64,000 nt of DNA from Castor canadensis (Eukaryota > Chordata > Mammalia > Rodentia > Castoridae): contig NC_133400.1 of the NCBI RefSeq assembly GCF_047511655.1, positions 439,001 to 503,000 of the forward strand, written 5' to 3'. The notes under the pieces are model-generated. The model was not told where the DNA came from, ran no database searches, and was given only the letters and a program-made list of their open reading frames with translations. A program made the translations under genes and the position numbers. Shown one piece after another: positions 11,186 to 23,370 of the stretch (its first letter is position 1; the number at the start of each line of letters is the position of its first letter).

Positions 11186-12019
11186 TCCAGAAGTTATTAG
11201 TATGATGTGAGAAATAAGTGCCTGGGAAAGAGACTAGGGACTCATTTTTCCAAACTCATTTATTCATTGACTGCACTTTGAAGGCTCTGTCCCAGTCCGC
11301 AGAGGTGAGACATGGCTGCTTCTGTCCTACCACTGGAGTGGTGGGCACAGACTCATGTCACCTGAGGTAGTGGGTTTGTTTGAGGGGTCAGGTGCTCCTT
11401 GATCTGGATCCAGTAGAGGACCCGAGGAAGTGCCTGGCCTCCTGGACCTCCCTTCACCTTCAAACCCAGCTTCAGAGCAGTCTAACAACTGCGTAGACCT
11501 CACCTTTATTTTCCTCTTGGCTGTTTCCTTCACCTATCTTTATTCTCTCTGTGCTTTGTCACTCCTGTTTACTCCTTAGTACTTCCTTATTGCCCTCTCA
11601 GCTCACTAAGCATTGTGTACACCAAGACATTTTGGCCTGGCTTCCCTTTACTGTCTTGTTCTCTAACCTCTGAGAGAGGAAGTGCCATGTGAACTTCTAA
11701 TCTGAGTCAGTCATATCTTAGGTCTCTGGATGCCTATGCTGACACCAGATGTCTTCAGCCCTAGATCCATGGGTGGAGGCATCAAAGGGTATTTGAGGGC
11801 AGCATTTTGAGCTTGGATTGTGGAGAGAAAATCTGTTCCTGCTCCTAGCCCTTGAACTCTACTCTCGTTCTATGTTGACTCCTGGGCTGTGCTCCCTACT
11901 TTCACTGCTCACTGGAGTGACAAGATGCTCTGGGATCTTTCACTGTCTTATCTATAAAACAGGAATAATATTTTAACATTCTGGAAACAAGTTGAACTTT
12001 GGGTCCTTTGTTTTTGTTT

Positions 12020-12453
12020 TTTTTTTTCCTGTGGTATTGGGGCTTGAATTCGGCCTACATCTGAGTCACTCCACCAGCCTTTTTGTGTTAGGGTTTTTTT
12101 GAGATAGGGTCTCTTGAACTTACTTGCCCAGGCTGGCTTCAAACCTTGATTCTCCTGATCTCTGCCTCTTGAGTAGCTAGGATTACAGACATGAGCCACC
12201 AGCACCCAGCCCCTTTTTGGTTTTAAGATTTAGGTGTCCCTGGGCATGGTAGTGCACCTCTGTAATCCTAGCACACAGGAGGCTGAGTGAGGCAGGAGGA
12301 TTTCGAGTTCTAGGCCAGCCTGGGCTACATATGAAAATACTTTTTTTTTTTTTTTTGGTGGGACTGGGGTTTGAACTTAGGGCTTCACACTTGCAAAGCA
12401 GGTGCTTTACTGCTTGAGCCAGACATCCAGTCCATTTTGCTCTGGTAATTTTT

Positions 12454-12485
<32 letters not shown>

Positions 12486-12747
12486 AGGCACTCCACCAGC
12501 ACTTTTCGTGATGGGTTTTTTTCAAGATAGGGTTTTGAGAACTATTTGCCTGGGGCTGGGTTCAAACCAAGATCCTCCTGCTCTCTGATTCCTAAGTAAC
12601 TAGGATTACAGGCATGAGCCACTAGCACCCTTCTTGCTCTGGTAATTTTGGAGATGGGGTCTCACAAGCTGTTTGCCTGAGATAGCCTTGAACCTTGATC
12701 CTCCCAAGTAGCTAGGACTTACAGATGTGAACCACCAGTGCCCAGCT
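12020..12747. repeat. SINE cluster with nested insertion
   Basis: Composite SINE on minus (12020-12210), B1 on plus (12233-12340), then a minus-strand SINE (12341-12447 and 12633-12747) split by another minus-strand SINE (12452-12632). The string 'ttgctctggtaatttt' stands on both sides of the inner copy. Confidence 0.82.
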
Positions 12748-13077
12748 ATGGAGATCTGTCTTTAAAAAAAAAAAAAAATCTAGGCTTCCTTATTAGTATC
12801 TGGACAGATAATTAGTTGCTGCTTCACAAATTTGGCAGGAACTAAATTTCTAAACCGTTTGTTTTTTTCTTCACATGGTTGCTTCCTCATCTACCCTGGC
12901 TTCTGAAGCCTCTGGACTGTCACCCAGTATAATGGCTGTACCCGGAGTCACACAGTTGGGGAGCTCAGCCTGCTGAAGCCAGTTAGGTCTGCAATCTGAT
13001 ATTTGTCTAGTATCAAGATGTCTTCAATAAAACAAGCTAAAATCTGAATTTTGGTAAATTTTGTTTCTTAGGAAACA

Positions 13078-13810
13078 ACTTTTTTTTTTGTGGCACTGGG
13101 GTTTGAACTCAGGGCCTCATGCTTACTAGGCAGGTGCTTTTACTGATTGAGCCACTCAGCCAACCCCTTTTTTGTGATGGGTTTTTTTCAAGATAGAGTC
13201 TTGAGAACTATTTGCCTGGGCTGGCTTTGAACCCTGATTCTCCTGATCTCTGACTCCTGAATAGCTAGGATGACAGGCATGATGCCCAGGTTTTTGTTTT
13301 TGTTTTTTTTGAAAGAGAGTCATTACTTAGCCAGGGCTGGCCTCAAACTCAAAATCCCCCACTTTTGTATCCTAAAGGCTGGAATTACAAGTATGAACCA
13401 CTAAGCCCATCCTGTTTTTTATTTTTGTGATACTAGAGTTTGAACCCAGGACTACTATATACATGCTAGGCAAGCACTCTGAGTTATATCCCTAACCCTC
13501 ATATCTCTTGCTAATGGGGTTTTACTCCTCATATGTACAATTGGATTTTGTAATCACAGATTTTGTTCTTCTTTAAAAAAAATGAAAATTTGGAGCTGGG
13601 TGCTGGTGGCTCACACCTGTAATCCTAGCTACTCAGAAGGCAGAGATCAGGAGGATTGAGGTTCGAAGCCAGCTTGGGCAAAATAGTTTGCAAAACCCTG
13701 TCTTGAAAAAAACCCATCACACCACAAAAAATGGCTGGTGGAGTGGCTCAAGGTGTAGACCCTGAGTTCAAACCCCAGTACCAAAAAAAGAAAGAAAGGA
13801 AAAAAAGAAA
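13078..13810. repeat. SINE cluster
   Basis: Minus-strand composite (13078-13295), B1 (13296-13415) and ID (13416-13500), then a plus-strand composite (13592-13810). Confidence 0.78.
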
Positions 13811-13849
13811 ATTCGGGCAGAATAAATATATTCCTTAATATTTCCAGTG

Positions 13850-14310
13850 ATCAAAGGGAGTCAGAGCCCGTGAGCTGCAGCTTTTGTACACTTATGTCAT
13901 TGCTTCTGCCATATGCTTCCCTGTGGGCCAGGTCTTCGTTTACAGGGAAGGGATTAATCAAGGGTGTGAACACCAGGGACAGGGGGCACTGAGGGTAATC
14001 TAAGAAGCTGCTGACCATATTGTTGATGGCAGAATGAACCTGTTGTTTAGATCTGTTCCACAAGACCCATTCCCTCCATTCCTTATACCTGCTGACCACG
14101 TGACCAGGTCCACCCCTCCCTAGTCAGGGTGATCTTGCCACACTGATGGGTTATCGACTGGCTTAGGAACAGAAAAGTCAGTCCCACTAAGTCCTTCTTT
14201 AGCATTTCCATTTGGAGGGGAGTTACAGGTATGGACTGTAGACCCTGTGGTCAGTACCTTCCCCACCTCATGAGGACCACCTGTGCTTAAGAGAGCCTGG
14301 TCCATTGGAC
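13850..14310. repeat. Probable ancient repeat
   Basis: 'gtgtgaacaccagggacagg' and the following 'gtaatctaagaagctgctga' resemble part of an old interspersed repeat. The remaining sequence was not recognised. 14530-15060 beyond the adjoining SINE is also unassigned. Confidence 0.3.
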
Positions 14311-14528
14311 ACAGGAGGCTCATGCCTGTAATACTACTACTTACTTGGCAGGCAGAGATCTGGAGGATCTTGGTTTGAAGCCAGTCCCAGACAAATAGTT
14401 CATGGGACCCTGTCTTAAAAATACCCAACAAAACGGGGCTGGCAGAGTGGCTCAAGTGGTAAAGCAGCCTGCCTAGCAAACATGAAACCTTGAGTTCAAA
14501 TGGTGCCAAAAAAAAAAAAAAAAAAAGA
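14308..14528 (+). repeat. Composite SINE
   Basis: Head with 'ctcatgcctgtaatactact' and ID tail 'gtggctcaagtggtaaagca' ending in an A run. Confidence 0.8.
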
Positions 14529-15289
14529 GTTTCTCTGTCTTTGTCTTTGGATAGTCTCCCAGGTCATTTTGTGTTGAACAGGACCCCCTGCAGCTTGTGT
14601 CTGGAATTCAACCAGTGACCACATTGGCTGTGCTTTTAATATATAGCTCACAGTCAGCCATCAGCCAAACTGTTCCTTACGTCTGGGGGATAGAACTTAT
14701 CATCTTCCTGGAGGGTGGGGGTTCTGTGGCCTTGGGCTTTGAGGTCACAGATTGTCATTGGCTGGCTTGTCCTGGACCCTTATGTTTTGAACATTATGAA
14801 TTTTCAGCAAATCAGGGGTGGACCTGGTGCTATAGGTTTTCCCATGAGCCACACTGAACTTTGGACAGCCGCAGCCTCGAAGGGAGGGACTCGTGACCAG
14901 TGAGTGTGCCACACCCCTGCTTTTTCTGCCAGTAAACTGAAGGAGGCTTTGCCTTTGTCCCCTGCGTCCACAGGGAATTTCCAACGCCCTGTCCCCAGAG
15001 ACCACTGGCCCCTCTCAAATGCTTTGTAATGCGGAACAAAAAGAGACTAGATCAAAAGCAAGGACTAGAGATGCAGAGGGAGGGGGAGTTACCCAAAGCT
15101 ACTACTGGTCCCTCCCTTAAAAGATCACAGAGACAAACTACTGGTCCCTCCCTTAAAAGATCACAGAGACAAGTCGAGGAGTGAAGAGGAACCAGGGGCT
15201 AAAGTTTCTGAAACAGAGTTTGGGGGGCTTGATCAGAGGCCCTAAAGCAGCACAGAGAATGAAAAAGCCAGAGAAGAGGACATTTTCTG

Positions 15290-15480
15290 TGAGCGAACAT
15301 GTACCTGCCTTTGAGATATTTACTGAATGGCCACTGTTTGGCAGTGTTCTAAGGGTCAGGGACATGGCAGAGAACAAAATGACAGTGCCTGTCCTCAGCG
15401 AGCCTCCATTCTCTTGACGGAAGAGACAAAAGTAGGCTAAGCAAGCAAAGCCCTTGTTACTGGGAAGATGGTAAGTGACC
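15290..15480 (+). repeat. Ancient mammalian repeat, MIR/L2-like
   Basis: 'ggccactgtttggcagtgtt', 'gagaacaaaatgacagtgcc' and 'gagcctccattctcttgacg' follow a common ancient mammalian repeat, but the family is not settled. Confidence 0.5.
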
Positions 15481-15547
15481 CTGGACACAATGCCCAAGAC
15501 AGGAGTGGTCATGGCAGACCTCAACAAGAAGGGGATTTTAAAACAAT

Positions 15548-15705
15548 GTGGGGGCTGAGGATGCAGCTTAGTGGTGGAGCAAGAGCTTAGCATACACAAG
15601 GTTCTTGGTTCAATTCATAACACTACAAAAAATGCTATAAAATACACATAAAACTTACTATTTTAAGCAGATGCTCTACCACTTGAGTCACTCCGCCAGC
15701 CCTAA
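15548..15705. repeat. ID elements
   Basis: An ID element on plus (15548-15640) and a minus-strand fragment (15662-15705). Confidence 0.65.
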
Positions 15706-15965
15706 ACTTACTGTTTTAGGAGGGGACTTAGATGCTTCCCTAAAAATGAGGTATAGGACCAAAGGGTTAGGGACAAGAGAGGCTGCTCATAGATAAAGAA
15801 CAGAAGTTGATGTGGCCTGATGGAAGGGGCAGGCAGGCAGCAGTGGGGAGACAGGCTAGGAGGTACTGAGGGTCCGATGGTGAGGTGTCACCATGTCACA
15901 ACCCTGTCTTGTCTTTGTCCTCAAGGTGGAGAGCTGTGGGGAGTTTGGAGCCAAGAACTGACAAG

Positions 15966-16580
15966 GTTTTTTTTTTTTTTTTTTTTTTTTGGCGGTACTC
16001 AGGCCTTTACCCTGAGCCACTCCACCAGCCCTTTTTGTGTTAGGTATTTTCCAGATAGGATCTCTTGGAACTATTTGCCTGGGCTGGCTTCGAACCTCAA
16101 TCCTCCTGATTTCTGCCTCCTGAGTAGCTAGCATTACACCACCGTTACCCAGTGTTTTGTTTTTGTTTTGTGGTGCTAAGGACAAAACCCAGGACCTTGT
16201 GCATGCTCACAAGGGTTTTACCACTGTCTATACCTCCAGCCCGAGGTGTTTTACTTATTTTGTTTATTTATTTTTGGTGGGTCTGAGGTTTGAACTTGGG
16301 ACTTCATCCTTGCAAAGCAGGTGCCCTACCTCTTGAGCCATACCTCTAGTTCATTTTGCTCTGGTTGTTTTGGACATGTGGTTTCGTGAATTATTTGCCT
16401 ATTATTGAACCTTGATCCTCCTAATCTCAGCCTTCCAAGTAGTTAGAATTACAGGTGTGAGCCAACAGCTTCCAGCCTATTTTTGATGTAGCTCAAGCTG
16501 GCTTTGGACTCTTAATCCTCCTGCCTTAGCCTTCCAAGTGCTGGGATTGCAGGCATGTACCACTCCACTCCACCCAACAT
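15966..16580 (-). repeat. Run of four minus-strand SINE units
   Basis: Composite (15966-16155), ID (16161-16245), second-type composite (16275-16478) and B1 (16479-16580). Confidence 0.8.
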
Positions 16581-17252
16581 TTGTTTTATATGTATTATTT
16601 TGGCTGCATCGTGAGTAGATGAGAGGTCAAAGGTAAACCAGGGAGATGGGGGAGGCTGTTGCAGCAGGGAGTTAAGGGAAGATGCAGCCAGGCCAAGGGG
16701 GTTAGAGGAGAGGAGCTGGCTCTGCAGGCTCAGGAAGGCTTGCATCTGTGTGTTTATTCTATTGCTGTTTTGTTTTTTTTTTCCCCTGATCTGCAACCCC
16801 AGCTGAGCACGCTGTTGGGCCAGCTGCAGTGTGTGGTGAGGGTGAGCATCCAGACTAGGTTCTGAGACACATTGGGATTGGGGCAGTGGCCAGCAGGCTG
16901 GTGTAGAAGGGGAACAAGGCACAGTGGTTTTAGGCACTGCTTCCTGTTCATTGTAACACAGGGCTGTTTGACAGAGGAACAGGTGGTCACTTCCTCAAAG
17001 AATCTGAACTACGGCCCACTTAGACCCTCCTCTTCCTGTGGATCACTGGGAAAATAATACATAATGAAGTTTTGGCTGATGGCTGGGCTCTCCTGCACAG
17101 GACCCTGCCTGTGTTCTGGCTCCTGGAATTTAAGGCTGCTGGCTGAAGGGAGCCACAGCTGGTCAGGGTAAGCTTGAGATTATTTGGAGATAGGAGGCTA
17201 TAAGTGTGCCTCACAGGAAGCATGGGTTTTACCATCTCCATCCCTGAAATGT

Positions 17253-17336
17253 TTTGTTTTTCGGTGTTGGGGATGAACCCTGGGCCTCCCCATGTTAGGC
17301 AAGTACTCTATGATTGAGCTATACTCCCAGCCCTGT
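17253..17336 (-). repeat. ID element
   Basis: The complement of an ID element: 'ttggggatgaaccctgggcc' to 'ctatactcccagccc'. A weaker ID piece lies at 18568-18640. Confidence 0.7.
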
Positions 17337-17716
17337 TGCTGTTTTATGTTTCATTTAGCATGATGGTTTATTTGTTACTTGGGTCCTAAGGCAATTCTAT
17401 AAGAGGTTCAGTTTCATAAACAGAATAGACAAAATATAACAAGTCCCAGAGAGGATGTTTGCAATGTCTCTCTGCTGGTAAAGGCAGGAGGGGGATGAAG
17501 CACTTGCCTTTGACCATCTGGGCAAAGAGAACACAGTTGCTTCCTTGGGGCAGAAGCCTCACCCATAGAGGTGTTGAAACTGCCCAGGGTCACTGAAGAT
17601 GATTAGTCATTTAAAGCTAAGACACAACACAGCAGACAATCCAGTGGTGTTTCTATATTAAATTCCTGTGAAATGTATCCTTTTATTTCCTGATTACCTT
17701 TTAAAGTTACAAAGTA

Positions 17717-17801
17717 GGGGCGGGAGGAAGGGGGGGAGAAATGACCCAAACATTGTATGCACATATGAATAAAAGAAATAAAAAAAAAAGACCATAAAAA
17801 A
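17717..17801 (+). mobile_element. Minute L1 3'-end insertion
   Basis: Only 85 nt of L1 are present: the G-rich end, 'gtatgcacatatgaataaa' and an A-rich tail. The 15-nt sequence taaagttacaaagta flanks it at 17702-17716 and 17802-17816. The terminal sequence is the same as in the copies ending at 3591 and 41213. Confidence 0.85.
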
Positions 17802-18639
17802 TAAAGTTACAAAGTAAAATTGGGTTTCAGTGACAAAATTTGTTAATTCATGTAATACCAAGCACCTACCTGTCCCTGATATTAAAAGATTGTAAAAGGT
17901 GTCTGCGTACATAAAACATAATCTTTTCTGGTCAGGAACTAATGAAGAAGTGAGGAGGTGTTGATCAGCTCTCAGGCTGCCAGTGTGATACCTAGGACTA
18001 TGAAAGGGACATTCCAGGCACCCTGGCACTGGGTAGGCAAGCTCCTGAGCTCCTCACTCCCTCTCACAGCAAACCCATGACCAAAGGTCTTTGCTTTTGC
18101 TGACCACAGAGTGTGAATGACATACAGGACAGCTCTGGGGCTGTTTTCACATTTGTGGGTTAGCTAAGGCTGGCTATGGCCCCTCTTTGTCCACTCTCCA
18201 TGACCATTTTCCCTCAGTCTGTCTGTGCTTCCACTGACTTGCACCACTTCCCTCTCCTGACACTGAGGTGCCACGCAACCACTTTTGTCTAGTGATATCT
18301 CCACCATCGTCAAGACCCAAGGGCCTGTAACCCCCCAAGCATGCCCCAGCAGCTGTCTCTCCAACTTGCTGGAGTGCTGTTCACATCAGATGCCCCTGCT
18401 CCTCCTCAAGGTGATCTGTAGCACAAGGCTTCAGAAGGGACTCCCACTGACTTTCAGGATAATTGCCAAAATAAAATGTGAAGTGACATTTGCAGCAATG
18501 ATTTAGGTATTCCTCAGTTTTAGTTTCTAGTAGGGGTGTTTATTTTTGACATTTTGTATGCCTTTGTGGCAATGCTTTTTTTTTTCTTTGCTGTACTGGC
18601 AGTTGAACCCATGGCCACTTGAACTATGCCCTAGGTTTT

Positions 18640-18860
18640 ATAATAATAGTTAATACTTACACATACTACAAGTACCAGACACTGCTCTGACCATGTTAAG
18701 TGTGTGAATCTTCCTAAGAATCCTACCACATAAGTGCCATTGCAAGCCCATTGCAGGCAGGGCCCTGAATCCCTGAGAGGCAAATACTTTGTCCAAGGCC
18801 ACAGTTTTGGTGGAACCCAGCAGGCTTGTTCTTAACTACTATGTTCCTTATGCTGGGGAG
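18640..18860 (+). repeat. MIR SINE relic
   Basis: 'agtaccagacactgctctga', 'taagtgccattgcaagccca' and 'tttgtccaaggccacagttt' follow MIR order. Confidence 0.6.
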
Positions 18861-19149
18861 TGTCCATGTGACTGTCTACAGGAAGATTCTGTACAAGCCC
18901 CAATCAGATTCAGCAGTCATGACCTTATTATTTAAGTATTAAACACAGATTATGCATGGTTGGTGCGTAATTACTCCATCCATTTTGAGCTGACAAATTC
19001 CTGGCCTTATGACCTCAAGTGTAGAGAGAGGCACAGTACATCTCAGAGGCTACTCCAGGGCAGGTGGTAAGGCTAAGCCAGGAGCTTAGCTTAGTTAGTT
19101 TAGTTGTAGTTTTCTTAAGATAAGATTCTAGAATACCAAGGAGCCCAAA

Positions 19150-19360
19150 GAGCTGGTTTTTGGGGTTTTTTTTGGCAGTACTGGGGCTTGAACTCAGGGC
19201 CTACACCTTGAGCCACTCCACCAGCCCTTTTTTTGTGATGGGTTTTTTTGAGATAGGGGCTCTCAAACTATTTGCCTGGGCTGGCTTTGAACTGTGAACC
19301 TCCTGATCTCTGCCTCTTGAGTAGCTAGGATCACTGGTGTGAGCCACTGGCCCCCAGCTC
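19150..19360 (-). repeat. Composite SINE
   Basis: The complement begins 'gcagtactggggcttgaact' and ends 'gtgagccactggcccccagc'. Confidence 0.82.
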
Positions 19361-19881
19361 AAGTCGCTGTTTTTATTTATGGGAGTTGTATCTATGGACA
19401 TTTACCACATTCATATGGGAACAGTTTAACACAGCAGCTGGAGCTCCAGTGGCACAATCCACAAACACATGGTACTTATAAAACACAACACACATTCCTC
19501 AGCTGCCAAGGCAGAAGCCATCACATATCACATGGCCTCATGGGAAGACAAAGTGAAAGGGCAAATGTCTCTTAGTACTAGCATGAAGACACATTGACCT
19601 TGTTGACCATCACAAAGGGTTTTGGGGATCCATGATGAAAATGGCAGTATAATCAACCATGGCAATTCAATGTAGTTTCCTCCTGCAGTGGGACCTGTCA
19701 ACATGGACCCAGGACCCTGCAATTGCTGGGGGTAGCAGCCTTGGGATGAAGAGGGAGACCAGGCTCCCAGTGGTGACACTTGGCTGTTGACTCTGCCAGC
19801 CCTGCAGCCCAGAGTTTCTGCTTTGTAAGATAATAGATGTTATTAAGTTTAACTACTTGGCCATCAGGCTCGGCTAGTGCC

Positions 19882-20345
19882 TTCTTCTTTTTTTTTTTTT
19901 TTTTTTTTTTGTTGGGACTGGGGTTTGATCTCAGGACTTCATGCTTGCAAAGCAGGCTCTCACAAAGCAGCCTGTCAACCATTTGAGCCATAACTCCAGT
20001 CCATTTTGCTCTCGTTATTTTATTTCACTTATTTTTTTGAGGTACTAGAGTTTGAACTCGGGGCCTACAGCTTGAGCCGCTCCACCAGACCTTTTTTGTG
20101 ATGGCTTTTTTTTGAGATAGGGTCTCGTGAACTCTTTGCCTGGGCTGACTTTGAACTGAGATCCTCCTGGTCTCTGCCTCCTGAGTTGTTAGGATTATAG
20201 GCGTGAGCCACTGGTGCTGGCTTGCTCTGGTTGTTTTAGAGATGGGTCTTGAGAAGCATTTGCCCAGGATGGTGTTGAGCTGTGACCCTCTTGGTTCAGC
20301 CTCCTGAGCGCTGGGATTATATGCGTGCACCATCATACCCAGCTG
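19882..20345 (-). repeat. Nested pair of SINEs
   Basis: A second-type SINE (19882-20020 and 20221-20345) is interrupted by a first-type SINE (about 20030-20220). The flanks read 'ttgctctcgttatttta' and 'ttgctctggttgtttta'. Confidence 0.8.
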
Positions 20346-20457
20346 TTGACTTCTTGGTAATATAAGTCATGAAAATTTGAAACATGTTGAACTTGTGAAA
20401 TTTATGGTAAATGTTAAATACACTTCCCTTCCAGACAAAGATATTGCTGAGTTCATA

Positions 20458-21015
20458 CTTTTTTTTTGAGATGAAGGTATGTAGCTCCGGCTGGTCTTGA
20501 ACTCCTGTGCCCCAAGGATCCTCCCACCTCAACCTTCTGAGTCCTGATACTAACGGCATGCACTATCACTCCTGGCTAGTTTATACATTTGACCAGAGAA
20601 TCTTGATATTAGATTCAAGATTATCCCTTGTGATTCCCCCTCCAGTTAAGACATTGTGAAGTATCCAAGGAGGACTTGTTTATTATTTATTCATTTGTGT
20701 GTGTGTGTGTATTGGTATTAGTGATAGAACCCAGGGATTCATGCATGCTAAGCAAGTGCTTTACCACTGAACCACACCCTAGCCCAGGAAGTTTGTTTTG
20801 ATTTTGGGGAGGGTTTGCACTCAAGGCTTGTGCTTGGTAGGCAGATACACTACCAGGAATTTTGTTTTCAAATCTTTTTATTTATTTATTTTTGGCTCGA
20901 TTTTTTTCAGACAGGGTCTTACTATGTAGCCCAGGCTTTCCTAGAACTCACATTTTTCTGCCTCAGCCACCTGAGTGCTGGGATTACAGGTGTGTACCAC
21001 CATACTGACTGTTTT
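20458..21015 (-). repeat. B1 and ID elements, minus strand
   Basis: B1 (20458-20577), ID with a TG run (20695-20790), ID fragment (20801-20860) and B1 (20878-21010). Confidence 0.72.
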
Positions 21016-21034
21016 TAAATCTTTAGTGAAGGGC

Positions 21035-21650
21035 TTGGAGGTGTGGAAAAACTGTAGAGAGCTTGTCTAGCAAGTCTGAAGTCCTGAGTTCAAACCTCAG
21101 TACTGCTAAAAAAAAAAAAAATTGAAGCCAGGTGCCAGTGGCTCACTCCTGTAATCCTGGTTACTGAAGAGGCAGAGATCAGGAGGATCTCCATTCAAGG
21201 CCAGCCTGGGGAAATAGTTTGAGAGCACACAGCCCACAATTCATCTTCCCAACTAAGTAGGCCCCTGCAGGCGAAATTCACTTCATAAAACACATTATGA
21301 AATGTGTTTCATAACACATTTTTTTGTGGGACTGGGGTTTGAACTCAGGGCTCTGCACTTGCAGACCAGGTGTTCTACTGCTTGAGCCACATCTCTGGTC
21401 TATATTATGCACTATTATGACAGTCTTACTACGTGATGTCTGAGGAAGACTTGTGACTCCCCATCTTCCTAGGTGGATAAGTATCCAATCTGTGATGCAG
21501 TGACTACAGAAAATAATACATCATGCACTTGGACTTTATGCTGACACCAAGGCCAGGCATGCTGTGGCAGGACAATAATGAGTACAAGGCCAGCCTGCAC
21601 TACACAGGGAGACTGTGTCTCAAAAAAAAAAAAAAACCAAAATAAACAAA
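21035..21650. repeat. SINE cluster, mixed strands
   Basis: ID (21035-21115, +), composite head (21126-21232, +), ID-type part (21305-21402, -) and B1 (21555-21650, +). Confidence 0.7.
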
Positions 21651-21659
21651 CAAAAAAGA

Positions 21660-23370
21660 ACTAAGCTGGTAATTAAAACAGTGTGGGATTAGCATAAAGT
21701 CAGAAGTATAAACTAATGAAACAGAATACAGGCTGGAAATAAACTCATGTGTGCATGGTCAAGGGATCCTCAAGGAGTGCCAGGACGTGTGTGTTGGAGG
21801 GAGACAGTAAATGGCCTTGGGAAAAGTGGATACCCACATGCAAAACAATGAAGATAAACCCTTATCTTATACTATGTACAAAAATTAACTGAAAAAACTT
21901 CAGAGACCTAAATGTAAGACCTAAAGCTATGAAACTCTTAGTGGAACACACTGGACAAAAGCCTCCTGACTTTGGATTTGCAATGATTTTCTGCGTGGGA
22001 CACCAAAGGCACAGGCAACGATGAAAATGGAGAAATCAGGTTTCATGAAAATTAACAACTTTCATTCATGAAAATACATCATCTAGGCTGGATATGTAGC
22101 TCAGGGGCAGTGTGTTTGCCTAGCATGTGTAAGGTCCTAGGTTTGGGCACCTCCACCCCCATACACAAAGGTATCAAAAGACTAGCTGGGTGTGGTGACA
22201 CACACCTATAATTCTAGCACTCGGGGCTGAAGGAGGAGGATCTCGAGTTCTAGGCCATTCTGGGCTGTATATTGAGACCCTGTCTCAAAGACAAAATAAA
22301 CCAGGTGTTGGTGGTTCATGCCTGTAATCCCAGCTACTCAGGAGGAGGCAGAGATCAGGAGGATCATGGTTCAAAGCTGGCCCAGGCAAATAGTTCACGA
22401 GACCCTATCCTGAAAAAACCCGTCACAAAAAAGGGTTGGTGGAGTGGCTCAAGATGTAAGTCCTGAGTTCAAGTTCCAGTATTACAAACAAACAAACATA
22501 CAAAAAAACCTGAAAACCAAAAAACAACCCCAAATCCCAAATCCAGATGCCAGTGGCTAACACCTGTAATCCTAGCTACTCAGAAAGCATAGATCAGGAG
22601 AAATGCAGTTCAAAGCCAGTTTGGGCAAATAATTCGTTGAGACCTATCTCAAAAATGCCCAACACAAAAAAGGGCTGGGAGAGTGGCTCAAATGGTAAGA
22701 GTGTCTTTCTAGCAAGCGTGAGGCCTTGAGTTCAAATCCCAGTACCACCAAAACAACAAAACCCCAAAACAAAGAAAAAAACTGAAAATGATTTGAAACG
22801 ATCTTGAAGAGATATTTGCACACCCATGCTCATAGCACCATCATTTACAATAGATGAAATGTAGAAACCAAGTGTCCGTTGGCAGAAAAATGGATTAATA
22901 AAAAAGGTGTGTTGTATACATACAATAGAATATTATTTGGTCTTAAAAACAAAGGAAATTCTGACACCATGCTGGTAAGGAGCCAGCAGGGATGGACCTG
23001 GAGGACATTATGCCAGTCACAAAAGGACAGTGGATAATCTCACTTATGAGGTCCCTAGAGTTGTCAAACTCCTACAGACAGAAAGCAGAATGATCGTTGC
23101 TGGGAGCCGGGGACAGGGGGCCATGGGTACAGACCTTGTTTTATGAGATGATGGTGGTAACACTTGAAAAACATTAGGAATGTATTTAATACCACTGAAT
23201 TTTACACTTAAAATGGTTATGGTGGTAAATTTTATGTTACTTGTAGTTTTGTTTTGTTTCTTCAGGGGCTTGCACATGCTAGGCAAGCTCTCTACCACTG
23301 ACCTACATGCCCAGCCCTTGTCATGTGTATTTTACCACAGTAAAAATTGGAAACAGAATAACAACAGAAG
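21660..23370 (+). mobile_element. Old L1 fragment, split by SINEs
   Basis: Sequence at 21660-22075 resembles decayed L1 ORF2 ('aaactcttagtggaacacac', 'gggacaccaaaggcacaggc'), and 22800-23240 resembles the 3' part ('cacccatgctcatagcacca', 'caatagaatattatttggtc'). SINEs at 22083-22765 and 23245-23322 interrupt it. Confidence 0.7.
22083..22765 (+). repeat. Four SINE units inside the old L1
   Basis: ID (22083-22170), B1 (22180-22290), composite (22295-22500) and composite (22540-22765). A minus-strand ID at 23245-23322 also interrupts the L1. Confidence 0.78.
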
